A DNA stretch of 64,000 bases from positions 62,001 to 126,000 of the forward strand of contig JAGKWU010000014.1 in assembly GCA_021151695.1 (NCBI GenBank), read 5' to 3'. Positions 18,396 to 28,613 of this stretch are shown here, piece after piece. The translations under genes and the position numbers were made by a program. Each line of letters begins with the position of its first letter. Position 1 is the stretch's first letter. Source of the stretch: Cellvibrionaceae bacterium. Lineage in GTDB: Bacteria > Pseudomonadota > Gammaproteobacteria > Pseudomonadales > Cellvibrionaceae. A model generated the notes under the pieces. The model was not told the DNA's origin. It saw only the letters and a program-made list of their open reading frames with translations, and made no database searches.

Positions 18396-21300
18396 TTATT
18401 CAAAGGTGACATCATCGAGGTAATAGCTTGATGGTGTGTCAGCATTGACCGGGCCCATGAAACGAACACCAAAACCTTTTAATTCTTTGAGGCTGGAAAT
18501 ATCCAACGTGAGCGTGGCTGTGCCGTCGACCAGCGCTACAGCACCGCCGTCGGACCAATTCCAGTCTTTATCTTTGGCAAACAATTGCGCCTGCACATTG
18601 CTACCTGCATTGGCAGCATGCGCGGTGATTTTCAGTTTGGTCACACTGCCCAACAGCAGGCCACCGGTGGGATAGGTTTGCAGGATGATGTTGTCGTCAC
18701 CGGTTTTGAGTTGCGTGAAACCGGCGAGTGAATAGTTACCTGATGCAACCCAGTCAGAGGCCAATTGGAGTCCAACGGCGGGTGACCAATTCACTTGGAA
18801 CTCCCAGGCGCCTGTGCCTTCAAAATCATTCAACACACTGTCGTCCAGCTTGACGCTGTCGATATAAAACCTGGCGGCAGTGCTGCTCTTGTCGAAGTTT
18901 TCAAACACCACACCGTAGCCTGCCAAGGTGTCGTAGCCGGATACATCAATGTCGATAGTGGTGGTATTGGCGCTGACAGCGGAGGTAGATGCCCACTCCC
19001 AATTGGCGCCATGTTTGACGAACACATAAGCGGTGGTGCCGGCGCCTGCGTCGGCGGCGTTAACGGCAATGCTCAACTTGCTGGCTGCACTCACATCAAT
19101 GCCACCCTCTGGATAGGTTTGGAAAACCACATTGGAAGGCGCGTTTTCCTTGCTCAAATCTTTGATGAGTGCCAGTGAACGTTGACCGCTGTTTTTCCAG
19201 GCATTGGACAGGGTTGCGCCCGCGGTATCAGACCAGCTCACTTGTGTGGCCCAGCCGGAGGTATCTGGTTCGAAGTCCTGAATAACCTTGCCATCCAGTT
19301 CTACTTTGTCGATATAGAAGTTGGCCGCGGTGCTGGTTTTGTCGAAGCCTTCAAACACCAGGCCGTAACCGGCCAGGGTGTCGAAGCCAGTGATATCCAA
19401 TTCGATAGCGCCGCCGTTGGCAGGCACTGCCGAGGTGGATGCCCAGGTCCAATCCTTGCCGTATTTCACGAACAAATAGGCGGTCGTACCCGCACCTGAG
19501 CCGGTGGAGTTCACGGTGACTTTAAGTTTGGTTTTGCCGCTGACATCCAGGCCACCGGTTGGGTAGGTTTGGAATACCACGTTGGACGGGCTGGACTCTT
19601 TGCTCAGGTCTTTGGTGAGTGACAGCGAATTGAGGCCACTCGCCGACCAGGCGCCAGAGGTTTTGATTCCGGTGGTGCTGGACCAGCTCACCTGTGCACC
19701 CCAATCGCCGGTGGGAATTTCGAAACCGGTAAAGAGGCCCGCTTCCTGTTTAACGCGGCCGCCGGGAACGCTGTCCAGGTTGATGGTGTTGGCGAAGCTG
19801 TAGCTGGCTTTCAGGGCGGTAGCATCGGCGTTTACCGGGCCGTATTCGCTGCTGTTTTCCGAATTCCAGGTGATGAAGAAAGCCCACCAGGCATTTTGGG
19901 TTTGCATCAGCTCTACGTTGGGAACCGTGCCTGTCTCGGTCAGGCCGACCAGCTTCTTGCCGTCGTGGCGATCCTTGATAGTGTCGAACTGGCTCTTGAA
20001 GGGGTTGTTGGCGTTTTTGCCGTCGTAACCGTCGTAGCCCACTATGTCCACATAGTCATCACCCGGATACCAGCTGGCATCGGCGCTGCCTGAGTAGGTG
20101 AATACCCAGATGAGGTTGTTGAGGCCGTGTTCTTTGGTCATGCGGTCGTGCATCAGTTTCCACAGGGCTTTCAGCTCGTCCGGGCCGGATTTACCCCACC
20201 AGAACCAGGCGCCTTGGGCTTCGTGTAAAGGGCGCCACAGCAGGGGAATATCGGCATCGGCAAATTTCTTTAACTCGGCAGAGATGGTGTCTATGTCGGC
20301 CAACAGTGCCTGGTAGTCAGCACCATTGGGGTTGGCCAGGGCTGCTTTCAGATCGAACGTCGTCGCGGTGGAGTAGAAGCCTGAGTACCAGGCGGTGTTA
20401 CCGGAGCCGCTGCAGTTGGTATCGATCAGCTTGGTAGGCGCGTTCCAGTGCCAGAGCGGGGCGAGAATAACGTTTTTGTCTTTGTGTGCCGCAATCATGT
20501 CTTCCGACAGGTTGCCGTGTTTTGCACCGCAGGCAACGCGCGAGCTGGAGTAATCGATAAAGTCGAACGCGGTGATGGCTGGTGCCGCGCCGCCGGTCAG
20601 TTCAACCACTTTATTGAAATCGCGCAGGCCGGTTTTATTGCTGCCGTAATCCATATATTCGGTTTGGCCGCTGATGGTTTTGGCGCCGTAACTGCTCACC
20701 AGAAAGGTCATCAGGTCTTTGGCTGCATCGGTGGCCGCGGGGTTGCTCAGTGTTGGGGCGACTGCCAAAGGTTTGGCTGGGGCAGGTGCGGGGATCAGCG
20801 AGATGCTATCGATACGGTAGTAGTTCCAACCGCCACCGATTTCGATGGTGTTGTCGCCGTCATTCAGCTTGACGGTGCCCACGCGGAATTTCTCCCAGGC
20901 GCCGGAGGCATTGAACTGCATTTGCGATTCCACGCCGTTAACCGTAACTACGCCCACTTTTCCGCCGTAAGAACCGGGAATCGCGTAGCGCACGTAAAGG
21001 GTATAGAAACCGGCGTTTAGCGGTTTGTCGCCCGCCATGCTGCCGGAAGCGATGGTAAATACGGCCTTGGCGCCGGGGGTAATGTCCGCCGTGTGTTTGC
21101 CAATAGCGCCGGAGATGAAGTTGTTATCGCCCTGACCAACCAGGGTTGCGCCGCCCACCAAAGAGGCGAAGCTGGTGTCTTCCACTTCAATTGTGCGAAT
21201 GACCGCCGGGTCGTAAATGACAATAGATACCTGGTCCACCAGCGGCTTGCCATCGCTGCCGTTCACAATGGCGCCCTGGGGATCGCGGGCAGAAATCTGG

Positions 21301-21641
21301 AATTTGTAGGATTTGAGGCCATCTACCGCCGGAGCGGTAAAGCTGAGGTTGGGTTTGGTCCAGTCGGTGATGCCGGGGATTGGGTCGCCTTCGATTTGCT
21401 CCCAAAGTACGGTCTGGTTGGTGACTGTGCCTATAAGGCGCCCGGCGAGTGTCACCTGGGCACCTTGCTGGTATTCCGCGCCTTCGCCGGCGATCACACC
21501 CAGGATGCGGGTTTCGGGGGTATAACTTACTTTATCCGGGTTGGTTTTGCCTTCGTCGAGGCAACCACTGAGAAGGCCAACCACACAGACCGCCATAAGC
21601 GGAGGTATGGTTTGGCGCAGTTTTTTTAGGTAGTGCTGCAT
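18396..21641 (-). CDS. GH26 endo-beta-1,4-mannanase lipoprotein, multimodular
   Basis: A 1081-residue lipoprotein (lipobox LLSGC, Cys27), probably fixed to the outer surface. Order: Ig-like region (about 40-145), CBM35-like module (148-284, starting EVEDTSF), GH26 catalytic domain (about 295-625) and three tandem beta-sandwich modules of about 150 residues (639-788, 790-938, 940-1081). The acid/base is E474 in RPLHEAQG and the nucleophile E569 in GLTETG; WHWN and WFWWG are GH26 subsite motifs. The C-terminal modules look like CBM11/CBM27-type carbohydrate binders, but the family is uncertain. AGGAG precedes ATG. It leads the minus-strand locus and has two operator-like sites upstream. It differs from most GH26 enzymes in having three added modules. 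Confidence 0.9.
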   Translation of the reverse strand: MQHYLKKLRQTIPPLMAVCVVGLLSGCLDEGKTNPDKVSYTPETRILGVIAGEGAEYQQGAQVTLAGRLIGTVTNQTVLWEQIEGDPIPGITDWTKPNLSFTAPAVDGLKSYKFQISARDPQGAIVNGSDGKPLVDQVSIVIYDPAVIRTIEVEDTSFASLVGGATLVGQGDNNFISGAIGKHTADITPGAKAVFTIASGSMAGDKPLNAGFYTLYVRYAIPGSYGGKVGVVTVNGVESQMQFNASGAWEKFRVGTVKLNDGDNTIEIGGGWNYYRIDSISLIPAPAPAKPLAVAPTLSNPAATDAAKDLMTFLVSSYGAKTISGQTEYMDYGSNKTGLRDFNKVVELTGGAAPAITAFDFIDYSSSRVACGAKHGNLSEDMIAAHKDKNVILAPLWHWNAPTKLIDTNCSGSGNTAWYSGFYSTATTFDLKAALANPNGADYQALLADIDTISAELKKFADADIPLLWRPLHEAQGAWFWWGKSGPDELKALWKLMHDRMTKEHGLNNLIWVFTYSGSADASWYPGDDYVDIVGYDGYDGKNANNPFKSQFDTIKDRHDGKKLVGLTETGTVPNVELMQTQNAWWAFFITWNSENSSEYGPVNADATALKASYSFANTINLDSVPGGRVKQEAGLFTGFEIPTGDWGAQVSWSSTTGIKTSGAWSASGLNSLSLTKDLSKESSPSNVVFQTYPTGGLDVSGKTKLKVTVNSTGSGAGTTAYLFVKYGKDWTWASTSAVPANGGAIELDITGFDTLAGYGLVFEGFDKTSTAANFYIDKVELDGKVIQDFEPDTSGWATQVSWSDTAGATLSNAWKNSGQRSLALIKDLSKENAPSNVVFQTYPEGGIDVSAASKLSIAVNAADAGAGTTAYVFVKHGANWEWASTSAVSANTTTIDIDVSGYDTLAGYGVVFENFDKSSTAARFYIDSVKLDDSVLNDFEGTGAWEFQVNWSPAVGLQLASDWVASGNYSLAGFTQLKTGDDNIILQTYPTGGLLLGSVTKLKITAHAANAGSNVQAQLFAKDKDWNWSDGGAVALVDGTATLTLDISSLKELKGFGVRFMGPVNADTPSSYYLDDVTFE
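18399..19727 (-). repeat. Three tandem copies of a 150-residue module inside the GH26 gene
   Basis: Copies at 19278-19727, 18828-19274 and 18399-18824. The first two are close (both contain SNVVFQTYP, TLAGYG and GAGTTAY); the third is divergent but keeps LQTYPTGGL and the ending YYLDDV. Recent duplication of copy one or two is likely. Confidence 0.88.
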
Positions 21642-21752
21642 AACTGACTCCTGATGTTATAGGTATAAATTCGCTCTCGACCCCTATGGCAAGGCGGGCA
21701 ATTACCGGCCTGTTTTCCCCATATGCTTAGTAAGATGCAGGGCTAAAATAGA

Positions 21753-21766
21753 TGAAACCGATTACA
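21753..21766. promoter_or_regulatory. LacI-type operator candidate, proximal, GH26 gene
   Basis: TGAAACCGATTACA, identical to the proximal site of TonB receptor 1, 111 bases before the GH26 start. Confidence 0.7.
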
Positions 21767-21945
21767 CCATCAACAGAAAATTAACGTAAGTTTACGTTTC
21801 GTCATTCAATAATTCGCTAAAAAATGGATTTTTATGTTTTTCAAATATGAAAAACATAGTTAAGTTATTGTTTTAAAAATATTATTTTTTACGAGTTGCT
21901 AGGTATATGGACGCACTTAACTTTATGGCGGTTGGCGCGCAAAAG

Positions 21946-21959
21946 TGTTACCGGTTACA
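21946..21959. promoter_or_regulatory. LacI-type operator candidate, distal, GH26 gene
   Basis: TGTTACCGGTTACA, a near-perfect palindrome, 193 bases from the proximal site. No LacI-family regulator gene is in this window. Confidence 0.7.
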
Positions 21960-22113
21960 ATTTTTGTGGTTAATTCTGCCAAAACGCGTTTTTTGACGGC
22001 TGCCGCCCGCCATCTTGAAAAGCGACCATCGGGGGGTGGAATCCTCTCCTAAGGGCTGTTGTGACTCGTCAAATCTGTGTAGGCTCGCCGTTCGTTTCCA
22101 TCAGGGCCTGAAC

Positions 22114-23169
22114 ATGACGCAGCGCACTCCTGCCAACCGCATTCCCACTAACATCATCACCGGTTTCCTTGGCGTAGGAAAAACTACGGCCATTACCCAT
22201 TTGCTTCGGCACAAGCCGGAGGGGGAAAAGTGGTCGGTATTGGTTAATGAGTTTGGCGAGATAGGCATTGATGGCGCCTTGCTGCAGGAGACCAATGCCC
22301 AGGTACGCGAGGTGCCGGGTGGCTGCATTTGCTGCGTGGCCGGCCTGCCCATGAAAATGGCGCTCAATATGCTGATCGCCCGCACTAATCCTGACCGTAT
22401 CATTGTGGAGCCCACGGGCCTCGGCCATCCGGAAGAGATCATCAATACCCTCACCGGCGAGTATTACGATGAGGTGCTGGATTTACGTGCAACTGTGACC
22501 TTGGTCGACCCGCGCAAACTCGCCGACGAGCGCTATACCACTAACGCCAATTTCCAGGATCAATTGGCTGTGGCCGATGTATTGGTGGCCAATAAAATGG
22601 ACGCCTGCAGCCCAGAGGATGAGCTGCGTTTTGATCAACTGGTCACCGCTTTTGAACCGCCCAAACTGGCAGTACACAAGGTGATCCAGGGGGCGCTTGA
22701 GCCGGAATGGCTGGATGTGCTGCGCCAATCCCACCAGCTTCAGAATCCTCAACACCACCAGTCTTTCCAATCGGTGGGCAAGTCAAATCCCTTAAGTCCG
22801 CAGCGCGATGCCTACAATCCCAAGGTATCCCTACCTGAGGGCGAGCGTTTTATACGGCGCGAAAACCGCAGCGGCGAGGCGCACAGTTGCGGCTGGTTGT
22901 TTGCCCCCGAATTGGTATTTCACTTCAATGGCCTGTTTGGATTACTGTCCGGCCTGGATTGCTGGCGGGCCAAGGCGGTAATGAACACCACTGAAGGCGT
23001 ATATATGTTCAACGCTGAGAACGGCGTCTTGTCAGTAAATCCCATGGCCGTTGCGCCGGCCGATATACTGGACAGCCGCCTGGAGTTGATTGACGACAAA
23101 CCGCTAGATGCGGCAATGATCGAGGCTCAGTTGTTGGGGCTTTGCACCAATCTGGAATGCGATGAATAA
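22114..23169 (+). CDS. CobW/COG0523-family GTPase (probable metal chaperone)
   Basis: A 351-residue cytoplasmic P-loop GTPase. Walker A is GFLGVGKTT near the N-terminus, the metal-binding CxCC motif is GGCICC about 55 residues later, followed by EPTGLGHP (switch region) and NKMD for guanine recognition; a CobW C-terminal domain ends the protein. Family members insert or deliver zinc or other metals. The start was set at ATG 22114: the longer frame from 22015 adds 33 residues unlike the family. The ribosome site is weak. It is divergent from the GH26 gene and stands alone; no Zur-type box was recognised, so the metal is unknown. Confidence 0.85.
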   Translation: MTQRTPANRIPTNIITGFLGVGKTTAITHLLRHKPEGEKWSVLVNEFGEIGIDGALLQETNAQVREVPGGCICCVAGLPMKMALNMLIARTNPDRIIVEPTGLGHPEEIINTLTGEYYDEVLDLRATVTLVDPRKLADERYTTNANFQDQLAVADVLVANKMDACSPEDELRFDQLVTAFEPPKLAVHKVIQGALEPEWLDVLRQSHQLQNPQHHQSFQSVGKSNPLSPQRDAYNPKVSLPEGERFIRRENRSGEAHSCGWLFAPELVFHFNGLFGLLSGLDCWRAKAVMNTTEGVYMFNAENGVLSVNPMAVAPADILDSRLELIDDKPLDAAMIEAQLLGLCTNLECDE

Positions 23170-23289
23170 ATCTTGTGCAGCTGGCGGCAATAGCCGCCGG
23201 TTGCAGCTAGACTCAAAGGAATCAGGCGTGAGCCTGTTAGGGTATTAAGGCGCAAGCCTGCACGGGTTTAATAAGAAGAGAGGTTTTTT

Positions 23290-25701
23290 ATGTTGTTACT
23301 ACTGTCACTGGTCGCTATCTGGGCACTGATTGCTGTGCTTACCCTGCGCCAGGTTGCGTTGTCTGCCGCGTCTGCGCTGGTGTTGGTGTTTTGGCTGGTG
23401 CTCGGCTCGATAGTACCTTGCCTCTTATCGCCCTGGGTGCTGGTACCGCTGGTTGTGGTGCTGCTGGCACTTAATATAGGCGGCCTGCGCCGCGTGCTAT
23501 TGACCAAACCTGTATTTGGCCTGCTCAAAAAAACCATGCCCAGCATGAGTGTGACCGAGCGCGAAGCGCTGGAAGCGGGTACTACCTGGTGGGAAAAAGA
23601 GCTCTTCAGCGGCAAACCCGACTGGAACGAGTTCGCCCAGATTGGCCTGCCGCAACTCACTGCCGAGGAGCAATCCTTCCTTGATAACGAAGTGAGCCAG
23701 CTGTGCGAGCTGATCAATGAGTGGGATGTTTATAACAAACGTAAAGACCTGCCGCCCGAAGCCTGGCAGTTCCTCAAAGAGAAAGGCTTTTTCAGTCTGA
23801 TTATCCCCAAAGAATACGGTGGTCGCGCCTTTAGCCACTACGCGCAAAGCCGCGTGATGAGCAAGATCGCCAGCCGCTCCGGCACTACCGCCGTAACCGC
23901 CATGGTGCCCAACTCCCTCGGCCCCGGCGAGCTGTTGATGAACTATGGTACCGAGGAGCAGAAGCAGCGCTGGTTGCCAGGCCTCGCCAACGGCACCGAG
24001 ATTCCCTGCTTTGGTTTGACTGGCCCTGAAGCCGGTTCTGACGCTGGCTCGATTCCTGACGTCGGTGTTGTTTGTATGGGTATGCACGAAGGCCAGGAAG
24101 TGTTGGGCTTGAGCCTGACATTCAGCAAGCGCTGGATCACCCTCGCACCTGTGGCTACCGTAGTTGGTCTCGCCTTTAAACTGCGCGATCCTGACGGCCT
24201 GTTGGGCGATCCTGGCAAAAAAGAATACGGCATCACCTGTGCCCTGATTCCCGCCAAACATCCTGGTATAGAGATAGGTCTGCGCCACAATCCTGGCTCA
24301 CCCTTTATGAACGGTCCCATTTTTGGCACCAACGTATTTATCCCCATCGATTGGATCATCGGCGGTGCCGCCATGGCCGGTAAAGGCTGGCGCATGCTGA
24401 TTGAATGCCTGGGGGCAGGTCGCGGTGTGTCACTGCCGTCACTGTCTACTGCCAGCGGTGAATACAACTATCGTCTCGTGGGTGCCTATTCCCGTGTGCG
24501 TCGCCAGTTCAATACCGAAATTGGCAAGTTTGAAGGTGTACAAGAGGCTACCGCCGATATCGCCGGTATTGCTTATACATTGGAGGCCATGCGCCAGCTG
24601 GTAACCAAAGGTTTGGAAACCGGTGCGCCTTCGGTGATGACCGCCATGGCTAAATACCATGCGACCGAGTTGATGCGTAAATCCGTTGAACATGCCATGG
24701 ATATTGTTGGCGGCCGTGCCATCCAGCAAGGTCCGCGCAATTTCCTGGTGTATTCCTATCACAGCGTACCTGTGGCCATTACGGTGGAGGGTGCCAACAT
24801 CCTGACCCGCTCGCTGATGATCTTCGGTCAGGGCGCTATGCGTTGCCATCCTTACCTGTTCAACGAAATGCAGGCCATGCAGGACGAAGATCAGGCGCGT
24901 GGTCTGGCGACCTTTGACAAGTTGTTCACCGCGCATCTGGGCCACGTCTTCAGTAATGTAGTGCGTGCAAAATTGCTAGGCATCAGTCGTGGCCACTTCA
25001 GTGATGTGCCTGCCAATGCGGATGATTTTAGTGCGCGCTGGTACCAGCGCATCAATCTGTTCAGTGCGGCTTTTGCCACTATGTCGGATATAGCACTGGC
25101 GGTTCTTGGTGGTAATTTGAAACGTCGCGAGTTGTTGTCAGCTCGCCTCGGCGATATCCATAGCCAATTGTTCATTGCCTGCTCCATCCTGAAATATCAC
25201 TCTGCGCATCCACGCACACGCGCCGAGGATGCCCACGCGGAATATGCGCTCCATAGTGCACTCTACAAGGCGCAGGAAGCCCTGGTGGATTTTGCCGATA
25301 ACTTCCCTGTCAGCTGGGTTACCAAACTCATGAAGTTTGCCGTAATGCCATGGGGACGCGTTATCAGCAAACCATCGGATGAGCTGGTACGTGAGTTGGG
25401 TGATCTGATGTTGGAAGACAACCCTGTGCGCCAAAAGCTCGGCCAATACCTGCATGTGAGCCTGGACCCACAGGATGCGGCCGGCCGTGTGGAAAGTACC
25501 TATCAAATGCTGTTGGCTCTCGGCCCGCTTTGGACTACCTGGCTCAAAAACCAGCACAAGCTCAGCGGTGCCACCATGGCAGAAAAACTGCAGGACGCAG
25601 TGAGTAAAAATATCATCCAGCCACAGGATGTAGATCGCCTGCTGCAATACGATGCGCGTCGCTACGACTGCTTGCTCACGGATAACTTCGAGAAGCTGTA
25701 G
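23290..25701 (+). CDS. fadE: Acyl-CoA dehydrogenase FadE
   Basis: An 803-residue enzyme for the first oxidation step of fatty-acid beta-oxidation (acyl-CoA to trans-2-enoyl-CoA), close in length to E. coli FadE (814). The N-terminus has two to three hydrophobic segments (about 1-75), then the acyl-CoA dehydrogenase core with CFGLTGPEAGSDAGS (substrate/FAD motif), a middle beta domain, and the C-terminal helical domain with AMDIVGGRAIQQGP and the FadE-specific C-terminal extension. It is transcribed alone and closed by a strong terminator. The hydrophobic N-terminus suggests membrane association. Confidence 0.95.
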   Translation: MLLLLSLVAIWALIAVLTLRQVALSAASALVLVFWLVLGSIVPCLLSPWVLVPLVVVLLALNIGGLRRVLLTKPVFGLLKKTMPSMSVTEREALEAGTTWWEKELFSGKPDWNEFAQIGLPQLTAEEQSFLDNEVSQLCELINEWDVYNKRKDLPPEAWQFLKEKGFFSLIIPKEYGGRAFSHYAQSRVMSKIASRSGTTAVTAMVPNSLGPGELLMNYGTEEQKQRWLPGLANGTEIPCFGLTGPEAGSDAGSIPDVGVVCMGMHEGQEVLGLSLTFSKRWITLAPVATVVGLAFKLRDPDGLLGDPGKKEYGITCALIPAKHPGIEIGLRHNPGSPFMNGPIFGTNVFIPIDWIIGGAAMAGKGWRMLIECLGAGRGVSLPSLSTASGEYNYRLVGAYSRVRRQFNTEIGKFEGVQEATADIAGIAYTLEAMRQLVTKGLETGAPSVMTAMAKYHATELMRKSVEHAMDIVGGRAIQQGPRNFLVYSYHSVPVAITVEGANILTRSLMIFGQGAMRCHPYLFNEMQAMQDEDQARGLATFDKLFTAHLGHVFSNVVRAKLLGISRGHFSDVPANADDFSARWYQRINLFSAAFATMSDIALAVLGGNLKRRELLSARLGDIHSQLFIACSILKYHSAHPRTRAEDAHAEYALHSALYKAQEALVDFADNFPVSWVTKLMKFAVMPWGRVISKPSDELVRELGDLMLEDNPVRQKLGQYLHVSLDPQDAAGRVESTYQMLLALGPLWTTWLKNQHKLSGATMAEKLQDAVSKNIIQPQDVDRLLQYDARRYDCLLTDNFEKL

Positions 25702-25724
25702 TCGCTTACCAGTTGTTGTTAACC

Positions 25725-25761
25725 AAAAATCCCCAGTGCTACCCACTGGGGATTTTTTTTT
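25725..25761 (+). terminator. Rho-independent terminator of fadE
   Basis: Stem AATCCCCAGTG / CACTGGGGATT (one base offset near the loop) followed by nine T. Confidence 0.95.
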
Positions 25762-26217
25762 GCAAAGAACTCAAGTCGATAAAAGAGTATTTTTTTGCTG
25801 TACATCAATCTATTGCTTGAATGAATGCCTTAGATTTAGACGACAGCTCTTTGAAAACGAAGGGTTTTTATTGGAAATAAGCCCTGTCATTCCTATTCAA
25901 AACCGCTGTTTTTCTCCCTCTATATTCCAATTGCGTCTCAGGGCCCCGTTAAGTATACGGGCGCACAGAAGTAAACGTTCTAGGCGGTATATTTATTCGC
26001 CAATTGTCTGGGCTATTCTTAAAAATGCCCTCTCATAAAAGTGTGAGGCTTTTGGCGACGGGCAGTTTTGGTTTTTTAAAGAAAAAAGATATCGCTACAG
26101 ACGATATTCACAGTAAACAGCTGGGCGGGCAATGACTGTCTGTTCCCCATCAACCACAGTAGGGCCAATTGGCAATAATGCAGATTGGCTCAAGCGTAAT
26201 CTTAAGGAGCGGTCGCG
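25762..26217. other. Intergenic stretch without recognisable gene
   Basis: About 450 bases between the fadE terminator and the small gene at 26218. An open frame crosses the terminator but has no ribosome site or recognisable product. Nothing else was seen besides the putative promoter space of the next gene. Confidence 0.6.
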
Positions 26218-26433
26218 ATGAAGAAACACAATTACTCCATGGGTGTTGGCATTAACCTGAATCGTACAGAAGATTTGCGGGCAAAATTAATTGCCGAAAT
26301 TTCCGAATACGAGCGCCAACAGGACGCACTCAAGCTAAATGCCAATCACGTCAATTTCACTATGATCCAAACCTATAAGGAATTGATTGCAGCGCGCCGG
26401 GCTATGCTCAAACGCCTGCCAATGACGTTTTGA
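26218..26433 (+). CDS. Small conserved-looking protein, function unknown
   Basis: A 71-residue protein, not recognised. It is soluble, charged and mostly helical after a short N-terminal stretch (SMGVGINLNR), with a likely helix pair around residues 20-65. AAGGAG about eight bases before ATG is a strong ribosome site, which is the main reason to call it real. It stands alone, ending 12 bases before the end of the convergent GGDEF/EAL gene. Function cannot be inferred. Confidence 0.6.
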   Translation: MKKHNYSMGVGINLNRTEDLRAKLIAEISEYERQQDALKLNANHVNFTMIQTYKELIAARRAMLKRLPMTF

Positions 26434-26445
26434 TTCAAGCCTTCA

Positions 26446-28344
26446 TTAACAACTGGCGCAGCGGTCTTTTGTCTCAAGGGAGTTAATCTCAGGAGACTTT
26501 AGCTCAAAAGATGTTGTGGCGATCATATTGTTGTGTTGATAGTCCGCCAGCCAGGGTTTGACTTGCTCCAGCGGCATGGGTTTACGAATGACATAACCCT
26601 GCAGCTGGTCGCAACCAAGTGCTCGCAACGTATCCAGTTGATCCTCATTTTCTGCACCTTCTGCCACCACGGATAAATTTAGTGCGTGGGCAATCGACAC
26701 TATGCCGCTGATAATGTCCCTGTCCACTTGATTGTGTGGTAAATCCATAACGAAGGAACGATCAATCTTGAGTGAATTGAGTGGCAAATATTTGAGATAA
26801 GTAAGCGACGAATAACCTGTCCCGAAATCATCCACTGCAACACGCACACCCAGCTCCTGGCAGCGAAGCATAATGCGACGCGCCCGCTCCAGATCATCCA
26901 ACATGGCCGTCTCAGTAATTTCCACAATAAGTGCCTTGCACACTTGCGGATTTTGCAATTGTACTTTATGCAATTCTTGTAAAAATGACGGATGCAAAAA
27001 ATGGCGCGCCGAAATATTTATGTGAATATCGTAGGGAAAGTTGTCTTGCTGCCAACGTGAAATTTGCTGCGTCGCTTTGGTGATAATCCAATTGCCAAAA
27101 CGAATTTCCAAATCGCCGCGCGCTGATTCAATGGCGTTGATAATGGGCAATGCACCCACCAACTCGCCATCCGGTTTTTGCCAGCGCACCAGGGTTTCAA
27201 AACCCACTACTACCCGATCGCGCAGTGAAATCATGGGTTGATACCAAAGGCAAATTTCTTCGTTGTAGAGCGCAGTTTCAATATCCACGGCGGATATGGC
27301 TTTGGGGTCGCGCAATATCGCCGAGCGCGACGCAAAATGAAAACGATCACCGCCTTCGGTTTTGGCGGAATACATTGCCGCATCAGCTTTGCGCAATAAG
27401 GTGTTTGGGTCTGTGCCGTCAGTGGGTGAAAAAGCGATACCAATGCTGGCAGACAAGCGGCCTTTTTTGCGGCCGTGCCCGAAATGGATTCTCAGTGCTA
27501 ACAAAAAACGGTTGGCAAGCGTGGTGAGGTGATGCTCATCGCACTCCGCCACAATTAAAAATTCATCGCCACCCAGTCGACCTATGCAATCGCTTTTTCG
27601 CACGACGTCGCGCAGGCGACTCGCCGCATCGCGCAACAAATTATCGCCAACCTCATGACCCCATTGGTCATTCGCTGTTTTTAATCCATCTATATCGATA
27701 AAAAAAATAGCAAAGCTGCGATTATGGCGTGCCAGCTGCTCGGCTTTTTGTTCGAGAAAATTCATGATGCCATTGCGATTATTGAGTTGTGTGAGTGGAT
27801 CAATAATCGCCAGCGAACGCAATTGCTTTTCAAGCTGCTCGCGATGGCAGGCTACCGCTATTTGGCTCGCAATGCGCTCGGCCAGCATGTAAATTTGTGG
27901 GGGAAGTTTTGGTAATGGCTGATGAAACCACGAAGCCGCCAAAACGCCGATAACCTGATCGGATGAAATCAACGGAATAACAAAATTCGCAACCAGGCCA
28001 CCGCGAACCAAATCCTGCATGGCATCGGGATCGTGGCTATAGTCGGCAACATAAATACTGGTCTTGGTTTTGAGTACGCGCCCCGCAATACCTTCACTGG
28101 CGGGAAAACGCATGCCTCTAAATGGATTGAGCCTGTCTTGCTCGTCACCTTCAAATAAGTGGTACTCAAAAAATTCACGGCGCTCGTCGAGCAGAATTAA
28201 TGCAGCGCCATCAGCCTGCAAGAGTTTGCACACAGACGTGGCGGCTTTTTTAAAAAAGATCTGGAAGTCTTGCTCTAGCGTCAGCGCATCCATAGCTGCC
28301 AGCAGGGCGGGGACAGCCGTCTTGCGGAGAAGGAAATTGTTCAT
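26446..28344 (-). CDS. GAF-GGDEF-EAL protein (c-di-GMP turnover)
   Basis: A 632-residue cytoplasmic protein without membrane segments: GAF domain (about 15-165), GGDEF (about 180-340) and EAL (about 350-610). The cyclase signature GGDEF is intact and preceded by an RxxD inhibition site (RKSD), so it can probably make c-di-GMP. In the EAL domain the signature reads ETL instead of EAL, while DDFGTGYSS is kept, so phosphodiesterase activity is possible but uncertain. The GAF domain may bind a small ligand. ATG 28344 is preferred over the TTG five codons upstream; neither has a clear ribosome site. It is transcribed alone. Confidence 0.88.
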   Translation of the reverse strand: MNNFLLRKTAVPALLAAMDALTLEQDFQIFFKKAATSVCKLLQADGAALILLDERREFFEYHLFEGDEQDRLNPFRGMRFPASEGIAGRVLKTKTSIYVADYSHDPDAMQDLVRGGLVANFVIPLISSDQVIGVLAASWFHQPLPKLPPQIYMLAERIASQIAVACHREQLEKQLRSLAIIDPLTQLNNRNGIMNFLEQKAEQLARHNRSFAIFFIDIDGLKTANDQWGHEVGDNLLRDAASRLRDVVRKSDCIGRLGGDEFLIVAECDEHHLTTLANRFLLALRIHFGHGRKKGRLSASIGIAFSPTDGTDPNTLLRKADAAMYSAKTEGGDRFHFASRSAILRDPKAISAVDIETALYNEEICLWYQPMISLRDRVVVGFETLVRWQKPDGELVGALPIINAIESARGDLEIRFGNWIITKATQQISRWQQDNFPYDIHINISARHFLHPSFLQELHKVQLQNPQVCKALIVEITETAMLDDLERARRIMLRCQELGVRVAVDDFGTGYSSLTYLKYLPLNSLKIDRSFVMDLPHNQVDRDIISGIVSIAHALNLSVVAEGAENEDQLDTLRALGCDQLQGYVIRKPMPLEQVKPWLADYQHNNMIATTSFELKSPEINSLETKDRCASC

Positions 28345-28568
28345 TGCATCGATAATCAATCAGGCGCGGGAAGTGCGCGGCAAGTGTAAATAGCAAGGAC
28401 TTTGCCAATAAATCTGAAAATGACTATTTGAATGGCAATTGCAGGCAAAATTTACAAATCATTATTTTTATATAAGAGATTGCGGTGCAGTGAGCCTTTG
28501 TAACCCAGGCGTGTGCATAAAAATATTGTTGCGGGTAACGCTAATGGGGCATAGCGGAGGATGTTTGC

Positions 28569-28595
28569 ACCAGTATTGCGCGGCGCAATACTGGT
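28569..28595. terminator. Hairpin downstream of moaB
   Basis: Perfect 12-base arms ACCAGTATTGCG / CGCAATACTGGT with a three-base loop, just past the moaB stop. No T run on the minus strand, so a non-canonical end or mRNA-stabilising hairpin. Confidence 0.5.
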
Positions 28596-28613
28596 TGGAG
28601 GCAACAAGAACTA

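Noticed and set aside
25652..26038. Plus-strand frame across the fadE terminator
   Set aside because: Contains the terminator hairpin and T run; no ribosome site or family.
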